Source: Methylophilaceae bacterium (GTDB lineage: Bacteria; Pseudomonadota; Gammaproteobacteria; Burkholderiales; Methylophilaceae). Taken from it: a stretch of 64,000 nucleotides of DNA. Positions 53,213 to 61,663 of this stretch are shown here, in pieces. Position 1 is the stretch's first letter; each line of letters begins with the position of its first letter. The position numbers were made by a program, and so were the translations under genes. The stretch is taken from positions 1 to 64,000 of the forward strand of contig JAQWQF010000001.1 in NCBI GenBank assembly GCA_029244935.1, given 5' to 3'. Below the pieces are notes generated by a model. It had not been told where the DNA came from. It saw only the letters and a list, made by a program, of their open reading frames with translations, and made no database searches.

Positions 53213-53940
53213 GGGTGTGGGTAGAACCTCACTCTTTTTATAAATAATATCAATGCATTAAAATAAATTAGCACAATCGATTTAATTGACATTGGTAGAG
53301 ATAAAAATAAAATTTTATTCAGTGTAAAGTTATTCCATGCTTTCTTTGTCATTTTAAGAGTAGCATTAAATACTAATTTGTCATTACGGTAACTGTCCAT
53401 TGAAACAAAAAGGAAGTCCTTTGGAGGGCTAAATACCCAACTATAATTTATATTCATCGGCATAAATGGTGAGACATGAAACCCTTTATCAAATTCAAAC
53501 TTCTTAGACATTGATGGCTTATTTCTGCAGTCATGAACATAAATATATTTTTCATTCCATGGAGTATTTGTTATGTGGGATACAATTGCCTGAATATTTG
53601 ATGATTCGTCAAAACAATAATAAAAGCTAACAGGATTAAATGTAAACCCGAAGGAGCGTATAGTTGTTAGTAAAAAAATCTTTCCTTTATGGTTTAAATT
53701 AATTTCTTTTAACAATAAGGTCTTAATAGAATTCTTAATTGATTTTCTTTTGTCCCCATAAAAATCTGATCGATAAAAAGAGGCAAGGTTTGGCTTGTTA
53801 TAGCTCCAAAATAATTTTCCTAAGAATGCATCCTGAAGCCCATCAAGATCAAGGAAGAGCATGTTAGTTTTATACCTAAATTTATGAGATTTTGATGAAA
53901 ATCGTGTGTGTGCAATTGTGCCTTGGTAGATTGCATGCAT
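53209..53940 (-). CDS. DUF1365 family protein
   Basis: IYQGTIAHTRFSSKSHKFRYKTNMLFLDLDGL, GFTFNPVSFYYCFD, KGFHVSPFMPMN; 4-nt overlap with the Cfa-like gene. Confidence 0.9.
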   Translation of the reverse strand: MHAIYQGTIAHTRFSSKSHKFRYKTNMLFLDLDGLQDAFLGKLFWSYNKPNLASFYRSDFYGDKRKSIKNSIKTLLLKEINLNHKGKIFLLTTIRSFGFTFNPVSFYYCFDESSNIQAIVSHITNTPWNEKYIYVHDCRNKPSMSKKFEFDKGFHVSPFMPMNINYSWVFSPPKDFLFVSMDSYRNDKLVFNATLKMTKKAWNNFTLNKILFLSLPMSIKSIVLIYFNALILFIKRVRFYPHP

Positions 53941-53941
53941 T

Positions 53942-55183
53942 TTAATTTATCAGCTTATTTAGTTGACTTACGACATCATATGCGCTTTTGACTCCGTCTT
54001 CATGAAATCCATTTCCCCAGTACGCACCAGCGTAAAATGTTCTGTTAGCTCCTGAAATTAAGTGATGATTTTTTTGTGCATTAATTCCATCAATCGTAAA
54101 CACAGGGTGTGCATAACTTAATTTTTTTATAATTTTTTTCGGGTCAATATTACTTTTTGGATTTAATGTTACAAGAATAGGGCTCTCACTTTTAATATTT
54201 TGAAGTATATTCATATTGTATGTCAGAGAGATAGGTTCATGGCTTTTGTTATCAATATTATAGTTCCATGCAGCCCATGATAATTTATGTTTTGGCATTA
54301 TCGATGCGTCTGTATGCAAATAAACTTCATTATCAGCATAGGGTATTGAGCTTAGTAATTCTTTTTCCTCGTAGCTAGTGTCTTTTATTAGTTGCAAGGC
54401 TTCACTACTATGACAAGCCATGAATAAATAATCAAAACTTTCACTGCCTTGATTGTGGTGAATAACGACTTTATTTTCCATTCTTTCAATCAACCTTATA
54501 TTAGAATTCAGTTTTATTGAATTAATAAATGGCTCACATAGCTTTTTAACATAGGACTCTGATCCCCCAGTGACTGTTAGCCATTGAGGCCTATCATTGA
54601 TATTGAGCATGCCATGATTATGAAAAAATTTTACAAAAAACTTGGCTGGAAAGTTAAGCATAGTTTTTAAATTAGACGACCAGATTGCTGAACCCATAGG
54701 TAATATATAATGTTTTGAAAAGTAGCTAGAATAATTATTATTAGCTAAATAATCACCTAATGTTATCTCTTCTTTAGCACTAAGTAACTCAAGAGCCTCT
54801 TTATTAAAGCGAAAAATTTCTAAAATCATTTTAATAAACTTAAGATTGAATAAGTTTTTTCTTTGAGAGAATAAAGTGTTTAGATTTGTACCGTTGTATT
54901 CAAGACCAGACAGTTTTGAAAAAACACTAAAACTCATATTACTATTTTCGTAATCAACTCCCAATTTGTCGAGTAATGATGTAAATAATGGGTAAGTTTT
55001 TTTGTTAAAAACAATAAATCCTGTGTCGACAGGAATAGATTTACCCTCTAATTGAACTTTATGAGTATGTGAATGACCACCAATTCGGTCATTTTTCTCG
55101 AATACTGTAATTTTATGTTCTTTATGAAGAAGGTGGGCGATAGTATTTCCAGAGATGCCAGCCCCAACTATAGCTATTTTCAT
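53942..55183 (-). CDS. FAD-dependent (amine oxidase-like) oxidoreductase
   Basis: MKIAIVGAGISGNTIAHLLHKEHKITVFEKNDRIGGHSHTH; C-terminal FYAGAYWGNGFHEDGVKSA. Confidence 0.92.
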   Translation of the reverse strand: MKIAIVGAGISGNTIAHLLHKEHKITVFEKNDRIGGHSHTHKVQLEGKSIPVDTGFIVFNKKTYPLFTSLLDKLGVDYENSNMSFSVFSKLSGLEYNGTNLNTLFSQRKNLFNLKFIKMILEIFRFNKEALELLSAKEEITLGDYLANNNYSSYFSKHYILPMGSAIWSSNLKTMLNFPAKFFVKFFHNHGMLNINDRPQWLTVTGGSESYVKKLCEPFINSIKLNSNIRLIERMENKVVIHHNQGSESFDYLFMACHSSEALQLIKDTSYEEKELLSSIPYADNEVYLHTDASIMPKHKLSWAAWNYNIDNKSHEPISLTYNMNILQNIKSESPILVTLNPKSNIDPKKIIKKLSYAHPVFTIDGINAQKNHHLISGANRTFYAGAYWGNGFHEDGVKSAYDVVSQLNKLIN

Positions 55184-56151
55184 TTTTGGTAAATATTTTT
55201 TTCAGGGCTATTAATTCGATTCGATTCCCTAATATTAGTAGACACAGTTCTTACGTCCCATATCAAGCCGAATAATGACATTAATTTTAGAAGGTAATAG
55301 GTTATATCAATTTCCCACCAATAGAATCCTTGGCGAGCTGAGCCCGGGAAATGATGATGATTATTATGCCAGCCTTCGCCGAACGTTAGTAAGGCGATAA
55401 AAAAATTATTTTTACTTTCATCCTTGGTTTTATATCGAGGCTTCCCCCAAAGGTGAGCAACTGAATTTACAAGAAATGTAGAGTGGTATAAAACAACTGT
55501 TGATAATACAAAGCCCCACGACAATAGTTGCAGACCGTTAGTATTCAAAGTAGGGTGATTCGTATTCAAATATTCACCAAAGAAATAGAGGGATACGCAT
55601 GTTATGATAGGTACGAGTACGTCAAAACGATCAATTAACCTTAGTTCGGGGTACCGAAAAAGCTCTTTTACCATTTTTGTGTGTGTGAGAAAATTAGCTT
55701 TTGTTAGAAACCATCCTGTGTGACTCCAAAAGAAACTGTGTGCCTTCGGCGAATGTTTGTCATTAATTGTATCAGAATGCACATGATGTTCTCTGTGATG
55801 TGCAGCCCACCAAATTGGACCTCTTTGAACAGCTGAGGCACCTACAATAGCAAAAATAAATTGCATTAGTCGACTAGTTTTAAAAGTTTTATGGGAAAAA
55901 TAACGGTGATAAAAGCCGGTAATAGCAAACATTCTAATAGCATACATTGATATGAATACCGCAATTGCAGTTTTACTTACTCCGACAAAGAATAGAGATA
56001 TAAGAGAGAGATGAATAATAATATAAGGGATAACCCGAGCCCAATCAATTTCTTTTCCGTGCAGGTTGATATTAAGATATTTTTCTTCAACAACTCTGTT
56101 GTCAAACCAGCTAACAAAATGACGTATTAGATATTTTGTTATGCGGATCAT
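55180..56151 (-). CDS. Membrane fatty acid desaturase (delta-9 acyl desaturase family)
   Basis: Three His boxes HRYFSH, HREHH, HNNHHH; multiple TM segments. Confidence 0.93.
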   Translation of the reverse strand: MIRITKYLIRHFVSWFDNRVVEEKYLNINLHGKEIDWARVIPYIIIHLSLISLFFVGVSKTAIAVFISMYAIRMFAITGFYHRYFSHKTFKTSRLMQFIFAIVGASAVQRGPIWWAAHHREHHVHSDTINDKHSPKAHSFFWSHTGWFLTKANFLTHTKMVKELFRYPELRLIDRFDVLVPIITCVSLYFFGEYLNTNHPTLNTNGLQLLSWGFVLSTVVLYHSTFLVNSVAHLWGKPRYKTKDESKNNFFIALLTFGEGWHNNHHHFPGSARQGFYWWEIDITYYLLKLMSLFGLIWDVRTVSTNIRESNRINSPEKNIYQK

Positions 56152-56666
56152 TGATGGGGAACCATTCTAAGTAGGTCGGTGTTATAGCCTAAAGCGTTTA
56201 TGTGAGCCACTATTTTATCAAGCTCTGGTTTATCTATCTCATTGGCTCTTGACATTATCCATACATAATCAAGGGCATCACGAGCTATTACAGTTGTTTT
56301 GTAATCATTATCTAGATAAGTTATTTTGTATTGAGACTTAAAAGGCCATATAAACTGCATATCCCATTGAGCATTATTCGTACCTTCTACAATAAAGCCT
56401 TTTGGATTATATGTCTTTTCTTGACCCTTAAGAGAGCCTTTATTAAACGTAAATGTTGTTGCAATAGTGCCATCATTATTAAGCTCATACGATTCAATTG
56501 CGTTATAGGCTTCTTTTTCAATAAATGTCGGTATGTGCGCGATCACATACCATGAACCCATAAACTCATTTATGTCGACTTGATCAACTGTTCTTAGGTT
56601 AACTGAGTTCATTGAACATCCAGAAATAAAAAAAAATATAAAAAAAATTATTTTAAAAACAATCAT
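56148..56666 (-). CDS. Lipocalin-family lipoprotein (Blc-like)
   Basis: Lipobox FISGC; EFMGSWYVIAHIPTFIEKEAYNAIESYELN lipocalin GxW motif; YVWIMSR. Confidence 0.88.
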   Translation of the reverse strand: MIVFKIIFFIFFFISGCSMNSVNLRTVDQVDINEFMGSWYVIAHIPTFIEKEAYNAIESYELNNDGTIATTFTFNKGSLKGQEKTYNPKGFIVEGTNNAQWDMQFIWPFKSQYKITYLDNDYKTTVIARDALDYVWIMSRANEIDKPELDKIVAHINALGYNTDLLRMVPHQ

Positions 56667-56679
56667 ATATAATAAATAA

Positions 56680-57306
56680 TTAAATTAATTTATAGAAAAT
56701 ATCACCTATTGGTGTTGGTGATTTTAAACCAACCCAATTCATTTCTTTATCATACCAAAGATCAATAACTAGACGTTCATTCCCCTCCTTAGTTCCTTTT
56801 AAAACATAATGATTTGTCATTATGTTTTGCCCTTTAACTGACAACAATTCTTGTTTAATTAAAGTTGTTTCAATGTCCAGCCATTCTGCATTTTGTGGAT
56901 TAAGAAGCTTTTTTTCTTTTAGCATATTTGGATCCCAATAAGCGAATGTCATAATACAAGCGGGAAGGGATTCGGTAAGTTTGTTAGTTTTAATAAGAAA
57001 TTCATTACCATTTAAAAGGCCATTCACTTCAATGATTTTTCCATCATCATCTGTTTTGCTATCAATTTTAGTCAAACATCCCTGAGTCCATAATTCCGTT
57101 GATACATGTTTGTAGTATATATCCATAAACATAAATTCAATATGAAACTTAGCAGAACTAATTGTTTTCTTATTATCAATCCTGAATGTATGTTGCCCTA
57201 TGATTTTATCATTGAGGATCGCATCAAATTTCCATTCCTGAGCACTCACATTTTCAGAAAAAATAAATAATAGAGTAATTAGGTAGGCTATTTTTTTGGT
57301 GGCCAT
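56680..57306 (-). CDS. Exported DUF6134-like protein
   Basis: Signal peptide ending SENVSAQ; GQHTF and C-terminal DLWYDKEMNWVGLKSPTPIGDIFYKL; family assigned from memory. Confidence 0.6.
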   Translation of the reverse strand: MATKKIAYLITLLFIFSENVSAQEWKFDAILNDKIIGQHTFRIDNKKTISSAKFHIEFMFMDIYYKHVSTELWTQGCLTKIDSKTDDDGKIIEVNGLLNGNEFLIKTNKLTESLPACIMTFAYWDPNMLKEKKLLNPQNAEWLDIETTLIKQELLSVKGQNIMTNHYVLKGTKEGNERLVIDLWYDKEMNWVGLKSPTPIGDIFYKLI

Positions 57307-58049
57307 GGGATAAAGCTCGATGTGTGTTGTGCGTATTTTTTATATCCTGGCCGTCTACCAGAAATAGTACTTTCCATTCTGCCAATACCAGAAAATTTGA
57401 GGAGTAACCATGTCATGAGAATTGGTGAGAAAATTGCAATCAGATGACCGGAGCTGAAAGAGACAATATAAAAACCCCACCAAACTAGAAATTCACCAAA
57501 ATAATTTGGATGCCTTGAATATCGCCATAAGCCTGTATCTAGAACTCCCTTGTGATTACCATTAACAAATTGCTTAAGCTGGTAGTCGGCTATAGTTTCG
57601 TACAATATGCCAAATATAATGATTCCAAGTCCAATCTTATCAATCATACTGTAAGGGTGGTCACTATTTGCTAATGCTATCAATGGTAGGGATATAACCA
57701 TAGCTAATACAGCCTGGAATATAAATATTATATATAAGCTTTTGAATTTAAAGTTTGGCTCATTGTTGCTTCTAATTTCCTGGTACCGAATATCTTCCTT
57801 GGAGCCAAAGTTGCGGATTGAAAGATAGGCCGTTAATCTTGCTGACCAAATTAAAACCAAAAATAAGACTGCTATATTTTGATTGGAAAGTAGCCATGTT
57901 TCTTGCAATGCTGTGACGTATGCAATAACAATAAAGATACTCCACATACTATCTACATGTGTAACATTCTTTGTTACTAGGCTAACTGCCCAACCAATGA
58001 TCGCAAAAATAAGTAAGTTTCCAGCTATTAAAATATAAATATCAATCAT
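57288..58049 (-). CDS. DUF1295 membrane protein (steroid 5-alpha-reductase-like fold)
   Basis: DTGLWRYSRHPNYFGEFLVWWGFYI, multi-TM, C-terminal SGRRPGYKKYAQHTSSFIPWPPKK. Confidence 0.9.
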   Translation of the reverse strand: MIDIYILIAGNLLIFAIIGWAVSLVTKNVTHVDSMWSIFIVIAYVTALQETWLLSNQNIAVLFLVLIWSARLTAYLSIRNFGSKEDIRYQEIRSNNEPNFKFKSLYIIFIFQAVLAMVISLPLIALANSDHPYSMIDKIGLGIIIFGILYETIADYQLKQFVNGNHKGVLDTGLWRYSRHPNYFGEFLVWWGFYIVSFSSGHLIAIFSPILMTWLLLKFSGIGRMESTISGRRPGYKKYAQHTSSFIPWPPKK

Positions 58050-58545
58050 TTTTTTGGGATAAATATACTAATAGAGGCGTAAAAACAGCCCATCCTAATG
58101 AAAGAACGAATAATGCTTGAGTTTCAGTGATGGTTATAGCGCCTAATTTCTCGCCTGCAATATAGGCTAAAGGACCACCAATTGATCCAAATAAGGCAGC
58201 CAAGGCCATCCGTCCTTTTAACCAACTAAGACTATGGTTTAAGGTCATAGCAAACATTATCCAAAGAATAATGATCCATAATGGCGTAAGGGGGTATGGC
58301 CATCCTGGATCATTATATAAAATTAAGCTGTTGTATTGTATTAGCCCATCGAATAAAAACCCGATGATAGCTGCGTAGATAAATAATTTAATATCCTGCA
58401 TATAGTTTTGAATAACTTTTAGGTGAATTAATATAATAACTACTGAAACAATTATTGCTTCTGAGGTTCTTCCGTAGGCTGCTCCTAAAATGGCAGTAAA
58501 CCATCCAAACTGAAATAAAAGAAAGTTGATTAATTTAGATTTCAT
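58042..58545 (-). CDS. DUF2878-like multi-TM membrane protein
   Basis: Multi-TM; PLTPLWIIILWIMFAMTLNHSLSWL; position in the Cfa/DUF1295 cluster. Confidence 0.75.
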   Translation of the reverse strand: MKSKLINFLLFQFGWFTAILGAAYGRTSEAIIVSVVIILIHLKVIQNYMQDIKLFIYAAIIGFLFDGLIQYNSLILYNDPGWPYPLTPLWIIILWIMFAMTLNHSLSWLKGRMALAALFGSIGGPLAYIAGEKLGAITITETQALFVLSLGWAVFTPLLVYLSQKND

Positions 58546-59573
58546 TTTTTAAAAAGATAATGTGAAACTCGCCATTCATCACCGTCGTTGAAGCCCCAGA
58601 GCTCAGCACATGCCATAAAGAATATTCTCCAACGCTGTAACCATTTTTTTGCATCATTTTTTCCGTAAACACTCTCCAGAGATTGTATAGCTTTTATATT
58701 ATTTTTATCAATATTTTTAAGCCAGGCATTAGCCGTATTTTCATAATGGTTTCCTGACCAAGTCCATTGCTTCTCTATCTTAATTTTATCTTGAAAGTGA
58801 AGAGGAAGGTCCTCACTTGGCATCATTCCACCAGAGAAAAAATACTGACTCATCCAGTCATCCTTGTCCTCAACTTCGAAGAGATAAGGTTGAGATTTAT
58901 GCACAAATATGTGCATAAAGAATTTTCCTTTAGGGTTGAGCCACCTAGAAATATTTGCAAATAATTTCCTATGATTTCGCATATGTTCAATCATTTCTAC
59001 AGATACTATTCGGTCATATTTTTTGTTAGTTTTAAAAATATTCATATCGCATGTTATTACCTCAATATTTTTAAGTTTTCTTAATTTTGCTTGAGATAAA
59101 ATATAAGTGCGTTGTGAGGATGAATTTGATACGGCAGTTATCGAACTTTTTGGGTAATGTTTAGCCATCCATAGAGTGAGCGAGCCCCACCCACAACCAA
59201 GTTCTAGAATACTTAGGCCATCCTTAAGATTGGCATGATTACAAGTTTTTTTTAAGGCTAACTTTTCAGCTTGATCAAGATTATTTGTTTTTTTATCCCA
59301 ATAACAAGAACTATATTTTTTATTTAATCCTAAGCAAAGATTATAAAATTCAGCAGGAACCTCATAATGTTGTTCGTTAGCTAGCTCTGGAACCAATGCA
59401 ATTGGAGACTCGTCCATTGCATTAATAAAATTTTGTTTTATCTTCTGTCTCTCCTCTGATGTCCCTTTTGAGAGTGAATGTAGTCTTTTTTTAAGAAGGG
59501 ATCTAATTCCATACCGTATTAATGTATCCGGCAAAAGATTTTTTTCAGCAATTTTTATTAATATTGTAATCAT
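58542..59573 (-). CDS. Cyclopropane-fatty-acyl-phospholipid synthase-like SAM methyltransferase (copy 2, divergent)
   Basis: ILELGCGWGSLTLWMAKHYPKSSITAVSNSSSQRTYI; YFFSGGMMPSEDLP; DAKKWLQRWRIFFMACAELWGF. Confidence 0.9.
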   Translation of the reverse strand: MITILIKIAEKNLLPDTLIRYGIRSLLKKRLHSLSKGTSEERQKIKQNFINAMDESPIALVPELANEQHYEVPAEFYNLCLGLNKKYSSCYWDKKTNNLDQAEKLALKKTCNHANLKDGLSILELGCGWGSLTLWMAKHYPKSSITAVSNSSSQRTYILSQAKLRKLKNIEVITCDMNIFKTNKKYDRIVSVEMIEHMRNHRKLFANISRWLNPKGKFFMHIFVHKSQPYLFEVEDKDDWMSQYFFSGGMMPSEDLPLHFQDKIKIEKQWTWSGNHYENTANAWLKNIDKNNIKAIQSLESVYGKNDAKKWLQRWRIFFMACAELWGFNDGDEWRVSHYLFKK

Positions 59574-59649
59574 AGGTCTAAGCTGAAATTATTTTATTGA
59601 TATCTGATTATGACGAAATTAATTAAAAATAGTTTAGATTTAATTAAAA

Positions 59650-59725
59650 TGGTGACCCCAAGGGGAGTCGAACCCCTGTTGCCTGGATGAAAACCAGGTG
59701 TCCTAGGCCTCTAGACGATGGGGTC
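59650..59725 (-). tRNA. tRNA-Glu (anticodon TTC), CCA encoded
   Basis: Minus strand: GACCCCATCGTCTAGAGGCCTAGGACACCTGGTTTTCATCCAGGCAACAGGGGTTCGACTCCCCTTGGGGTCACCA; cloverleaf arms and GGTTCGA T-loop present. Confidence 0.96.
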
Positions 59726-59793
59726 GTTCTAGAAAGTGGAACATTTTACTACAATATATGGAAATGTATCCATTAAATTTCAATTGTTTTTAC

Positions 59794-60225
59794 TTATTTA
59801 GTTACTTTATTTATATTTATAACGCCTTTAGACAGGCTAACTTCTCTTAAAAAGCTTAACAAACCAAGAATAAGTGTTGTCATGGCAACGATAAAAAGGA
59901 CTGAAAGGTATTGGTCTAAGTTAAAACTCACTTCAATCGCTATAAAAATCATTGCAATTAAGACACAAATTAATAACGCAGATACAGTTGTTAGATAAAT
60001 TGCTATATGAGTCCAACGAGCACGGCATAATAAGGAGATAAGTTCTTCGGCTTTATTTTCTTTTTTTACATATAGATTTTTACCTTCATTAAGGACTCGA
60101 AAGCGATCCACAATCCTACTTAAACGAGTTGCCATAACAGTTAATATTGCTCCTATACCAGTAAGCAAAAAAGCTGGGGCAACAGCCATCTGTATAACAA
60201 CTCCAATTTCACTAAGATTAATCAT
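59794..60225 (-). CDS. DUF2721 family membrane protein
   Basis: AVAPAFLLTGIGAILTVMATRLSRIVDRFR, LLCRARWTHIAIYL. Confidence 0.85.
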   Translation of the reverse strand: MINLSEIGVVIQMAVAPAFLLTGIGAILTVMATRLSRIVDRFRVLNEGKNLYVKKENKAEELISLLCRARWTHIAIYLTTVSALLICVLIAMIFIAIEVSFNLDQYLSVLFIVAMTTLILGLLSFLREVSLSKGVININKVTK

Positions 60226-60244
60226 AACTAAGTCCTTATTCCAT

Positions 60245-60763
60245 TTAATTTTTTAACTGAATCACTTGTAGACTTGGCTTAACCTGTTCGTATAGTTCAT
60301 TCAAGAATTTTTGTGTATCCTCAGGGAAGGGTATTTTTTCAAAGTAAGCATTAACTGCTGGGCATATAACATTTTTATCGCTGCTATTTGTATATTTTTT
60401 TTCAACATCAGTTACCTTACTTTCATTGTCTGTATGGAAAATATTCTGTTGCGACCAAATATCATTATCAATACTTTTGATATCCAATCCAATAAAGGAT
60501 GTTTGGTCTTCCAAAACATAGGCAGATGCTCTTGCAAATGCTGTTGCCTTATATTTATCCGCCAGAAAATTAACGAAATATGCTTCTAATTCGCCGTATA
60601 TACCTTTACCGCCATTTACCTCTGAAAACATGCCGGTAAATAATAGGTATTGATTTTTATTATCGCAAAACGTAATAACTTTATTAACTGCCTTGTGCTC
60701 TAAAACAATATCCCTATATGTATTAGAAAAATCTTTTTTTAAAAACTCGAATACTTTATTCAT
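60245..60763 (-). CDS. Hypothetical protein
   Basis: Intact 172-aa ORF with no stronger overlapping alternative; no family recognised. Confidence 0.65.
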   Translation of the reverse strand: MNKVFEFLKKDFSNTYRDIVLEHKAVNKVITFCDNKNQYLLFTGMFSEVNGGKGIYGELEAYFVNFLADKYKATAFARASAYVLEDQTSFIGLDIKSIDNDIWSQQNIFHTDNESKVTDVEKKYTNSSDKNVICPAVNAYFEKIPFPEDTQKFLNELYEQVKPSLQVIQLKN

Positions 60764-60862
60764 TTAGTAAATATACCTTTAAAGTTGTTTGACCTATTAT
60801 ATAATGGGTTGGTAAAATAGTTGTGATGTTGTAAATATTTATTTAATTTTTTGAGGTTAGTT

Positions 60863-61060
60863 ATGCACACAGAAGAATATACGGAAATGATAATACAAAT
60901 ATCAACACTCCTTGATATTGAGCATGATGAGGTAACTAAATTCCTTGAGCTAATGCTTGATGGTTATAATTTCGAAGATGCTGTGAATGGCTGTTCATTA
61001 ACTACGGACGAATGTAAATTAGTTTTAAGCGAAATTCAAAAAAGAAAACCAAAAGAGTAG
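60863..61060 (+). CDS. Small hypothetical protein (65 aa)
   Basis: ATG start at 60863 with upstream GAGGTTAG; acidic helical composition; followed by a terminator-like hairpin. Confidence 0.55.
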   Translation: MHTEEYTEMIIQISTLLDIEHDEVTKFLELMLDGYNFEDAVNGCSLTTDECKLVLSEIQKRKPKE

Positions 61061-61087
61061 ATCTAACGTTTTATTAATCTATATAAG

Positions 61088-61139
61088 TAAGCATTGGTTT
61101 GCCCCATAATTACTGGTGTGGTGCTTATCCTTTTTTTTT
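61088..61139 (+). terminator. Candidate intrinsic terminator
   Basis: TAAGCATTG ... TGGTGCTTA (9 pairs including wobble) followed by TCC and nine Ts. Confidence 0.4.
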
Positions 61140-61226
61140 GGAAAGGCTGAATAATAAGTTTCTTATCTGTGAAGCAATTCATTCTTTTTTTACATCCACA
61201 TCTAACCCTTTGAGACTTTTTATAGA

Positions 61227-61289
61227 TGTAACTAAATTGTTACAAAATAGTAAAAAATTGTTACACAATTGTAAATATATTGTTATACT
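61227..61289 (+). promoter_or_regulatory. Candidate operator array plus promoter for the cytochrome c/PQQ dehydrogenase genes
   Basis: Alternating GTAAC/GTTAC half-sites starting at 61228, 61239, 61250, 61260, 61271, 61282; TGTAAC-N6-GTTACA palindrome at 61227-61244; TGTTATACT extended -10-like element with TATACT at 61284-61289. Confidence 0.6.
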
Positions 61290-61321
61290 AAAATTGCAGT
61301 TTTTTTACTTGTTAGGCTTTT

Positions 61322-61651
61322 ATGATTAAATTATTTATTAGTTTCTTTGGCATTGTTTGTTGTCTTTTGTCATTTCAGGCTTTAGCGGCTGATGCTGCTG
61401 CTGGAAAAATGAGATACAGCAAAACATGCGTTAATTGTCATGGCCCAGCAGGAAAAGGTGCCGCCAGTTATCCAAAAATTTCTGGTAAGGAAATTCCATA
61501 CATAATAGATAAACTTGAAACTTATCGGTCTGGAACTAAAATTGGACCAAATTCAGGTTTAATGATTATGATGGCAAAACCATTAACCGATGAAGAAATT
61601 GCAAATTTAGCAGCGTATTTAAAAGATGCTAAATATATCGTTAACAATTAG
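61322..61651 (+). CDS. Exported class I cytochrome c (single heme)
   Basis: Signal peptide ending ALAA; CVNCH heme site in RYSKTCVNCHGPAGKG; C-terminal MAKPLTDEEIANLAAYL. Confidence 0.93.
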   Translation: MIKLFISFFGIVCCLLSFQALAADAAAGKMRYSKTCVNCHGPAGKGAASYPKISGKEIPYIIDKLETYRSGTKIGPNSGLMIMMAKPLTDEEIANLAAYLKDAKYIVNN

Positions 61652-61663
61652 GAGAGTTATAAA

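Noticed and set aside
61099-61329. 76-aa ORF upstream of the cytochrome c gene
   Set aside because: Starts inside a terminator-like hairpin, runs through the half-site array and promoter, and overlaps the cytochrome c start; composition looks non-coding.
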